From an uncultured Chryseolinea sp. (lineage in GTDB: Bacteria > Bacteroidota > Bacteroidia > Cytophagales > Cyclobacteriaceae), in assembly GCA_946478915.1 (NCBI GenBank), contig CAMLER010000283.1, positions 1-6,759 of the forward strand: a DNA stretch of 6,759 nt. The letters are read 5' to 3'. A program made the translations under genes and the position numbers. Below the pieces are notes generated by a model. The model was not told the DNA's origin. It made no database searches and worked only from the letters and a program-made list of their open reading frames with translations. Of the stretch, positions 6,310 through 6,759 are shown one piece after another. Position 1 is the stretch's first letter. The number at the start of each line of letters is the position of its first letter.

Positions 6310-6317
6310 CAAAAATA
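6310..6317 (-). promoter_or_regulatory. candidate Bacteroidota -7 promoter element
   Basis: On the minus strand this reads TATTTTTG, a full match to TAnnTTTG. It lies 24 bp upstream of the 6286 start, which would give a short leader. No clear TTG/TTTG lies 17-23 bases further upstream, so the match is only half of a promoter and could be chance in AT-rich DNA. Confidence 0.35.
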
Positions 6318-6470
6318 TCATTTCAGAATTTTAGACTTTTCACGCCTACGATTTGACTTATGGAACGTACCACCTCCCTGCCGGTTTCAGAAAAGCCTGT
6401 GATTCACGTCACCGATTTGTTTACCAGTCATCTTTGGATTTCTATTCGTCGTTATGCTGTTTGGCCAACG

Positions 6471-6695
6471 TCAGGACTCTGGCGAATCCGCACACTCCCC
6501 TTCCACATAATTTGTGATACCGTTACATTCCGCAGTGCAGGCGTTTCCATATGTCTTATTGTTGCAACCGCAAACCGGATCGTATTGCTGTGTACACATA
6601 CAATTCTCTTTTATTTGCTCGCGACATTCATCTGGCAACGAAGATTTACAACTAAACATCATACAAACTACTGCAGCCAGGATAATAGTCTTCAT
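6471..6695 (-). CDS. Kazal-type serine protease inhibitor-like lipoprotein
   Basis: From ATG 6695 this is a 74-residue protein. Residues 1-15 form a lipoprotein signal and C16 (MFSC) is the probable lipidated cysteine, so the mature protein should be membrane-anchored on the periplasmic or outer face. Residues 32-68 carry the Kazal framework: C34, seven residues, C42, ten residues containing NKTYGNA, C53, C57 and C68, with C24 or C32 as the first cysteine. The string CTQQYDPVCG aligns with the inhibitory loop of classical Kazal domains, placing Q36 at P1 and Q37 at P1'. Eight cysteines follow the lipid cysteine, two more than the minimal Kazal set. The extra C44 (PVCGC) is, from memory, common in bacterial versions. 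An in-frame ATG at 6731 would add twelve residues before the signal and is less likely. The upstream -7-like string TTATTTTG (6750-6743) is one base off consensus. Inhibitory activity is inferred from fold only. Confidence 0.88.
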   Translation of the reverse strand: MKTIILAAVVCMMFSCKSSLPDECREQIKENCMCTQQYDPVCGCNNKTYGNACTAECNGITNYVEGECADSPES

Positions 6696-6759
6696 TTCAA
6701 ATACTAGTGACCTCTTAAAGGTACCGTTCATTGACAGATATTCAAAATAATTCGGCAGT

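Noticed and set aside
6461..6468. Palindrome TTGGCCAA just past the Kazal gene stop
   Set aside because: An eight-base palindrome with no loop and no T-run is not distinctive enough for a site or terminator.
6360..6707. Plus-strand 115-codon frame
   Set aside because: It overlaps the Kazal lipoprotein gene in antisense and shows no domain. The minus-strand frame has a signal and a conserved cysteine framework.

Overview
The window looks like a chromosomal piece of a Bacteroidota bacterium, most likely a free-living Cytophagales or Chitinophagales type. This rests on protein style: a Tat-exported sugar isomerase-like protein, a signal-peptide lactonase, a small lipoprotein and a secreted beta-rich protein. 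Start codons lack clear Shine-Dalgarno sequences, and one start has a match to the Bacteroidota -7 promoter element (TAnnTTTG). Taxonomy is an inference; no rRNA or marker gene is present.

Layout. Positions 1-604 carry no convincing gene. About 65-451 hold a cluster of short hairpin repeats: a 46-bp exact direct repeat, a third copy of its hairpin core, two related hairpins and an inverted copy of one flank. This resembles a REP/BIME-type element. Next come a Tat-signal TIM-barrel sugar isomerase/epimerase-like protein (605-1615, +), a convergent NAD(P)-binding Rossmann protein (1629-2288, -), a divergently transcribed zinc-dependent medium-chain dehydrogenase (2478-3494, +) and a convergent exported beta-propeller lactonase (3513-4640, -). 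A tightly coupled minus-strand pair follows: an unrecognised 148-residue protein (5840-6286) overlapping by 4 bp the start of a secreted, beta-rich, probable outer-membrane protein (4740-5843). The window ends with a minus-strand Kazal-type inhibitor-like lipoprotein (6471-6695).

How the genes fit together. The isomerase-like protein, the polyol/sugar-acid-type dehydrogenase and the lactonase are all plausible in sugar or sugar-acid oxidation. However, they alternate in strand and cannot form one operon, so a shared pathway is only a suggestion. The one real operon signal is the ATGA overlap joining the two uncharacterised genes at 4740-6286. The least explained parts are the repeat cluster, that coupled pair and the Kazal lipoprotein. 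I see no CRISPR array, tRNA, rRNA, transposase gene or defence system.
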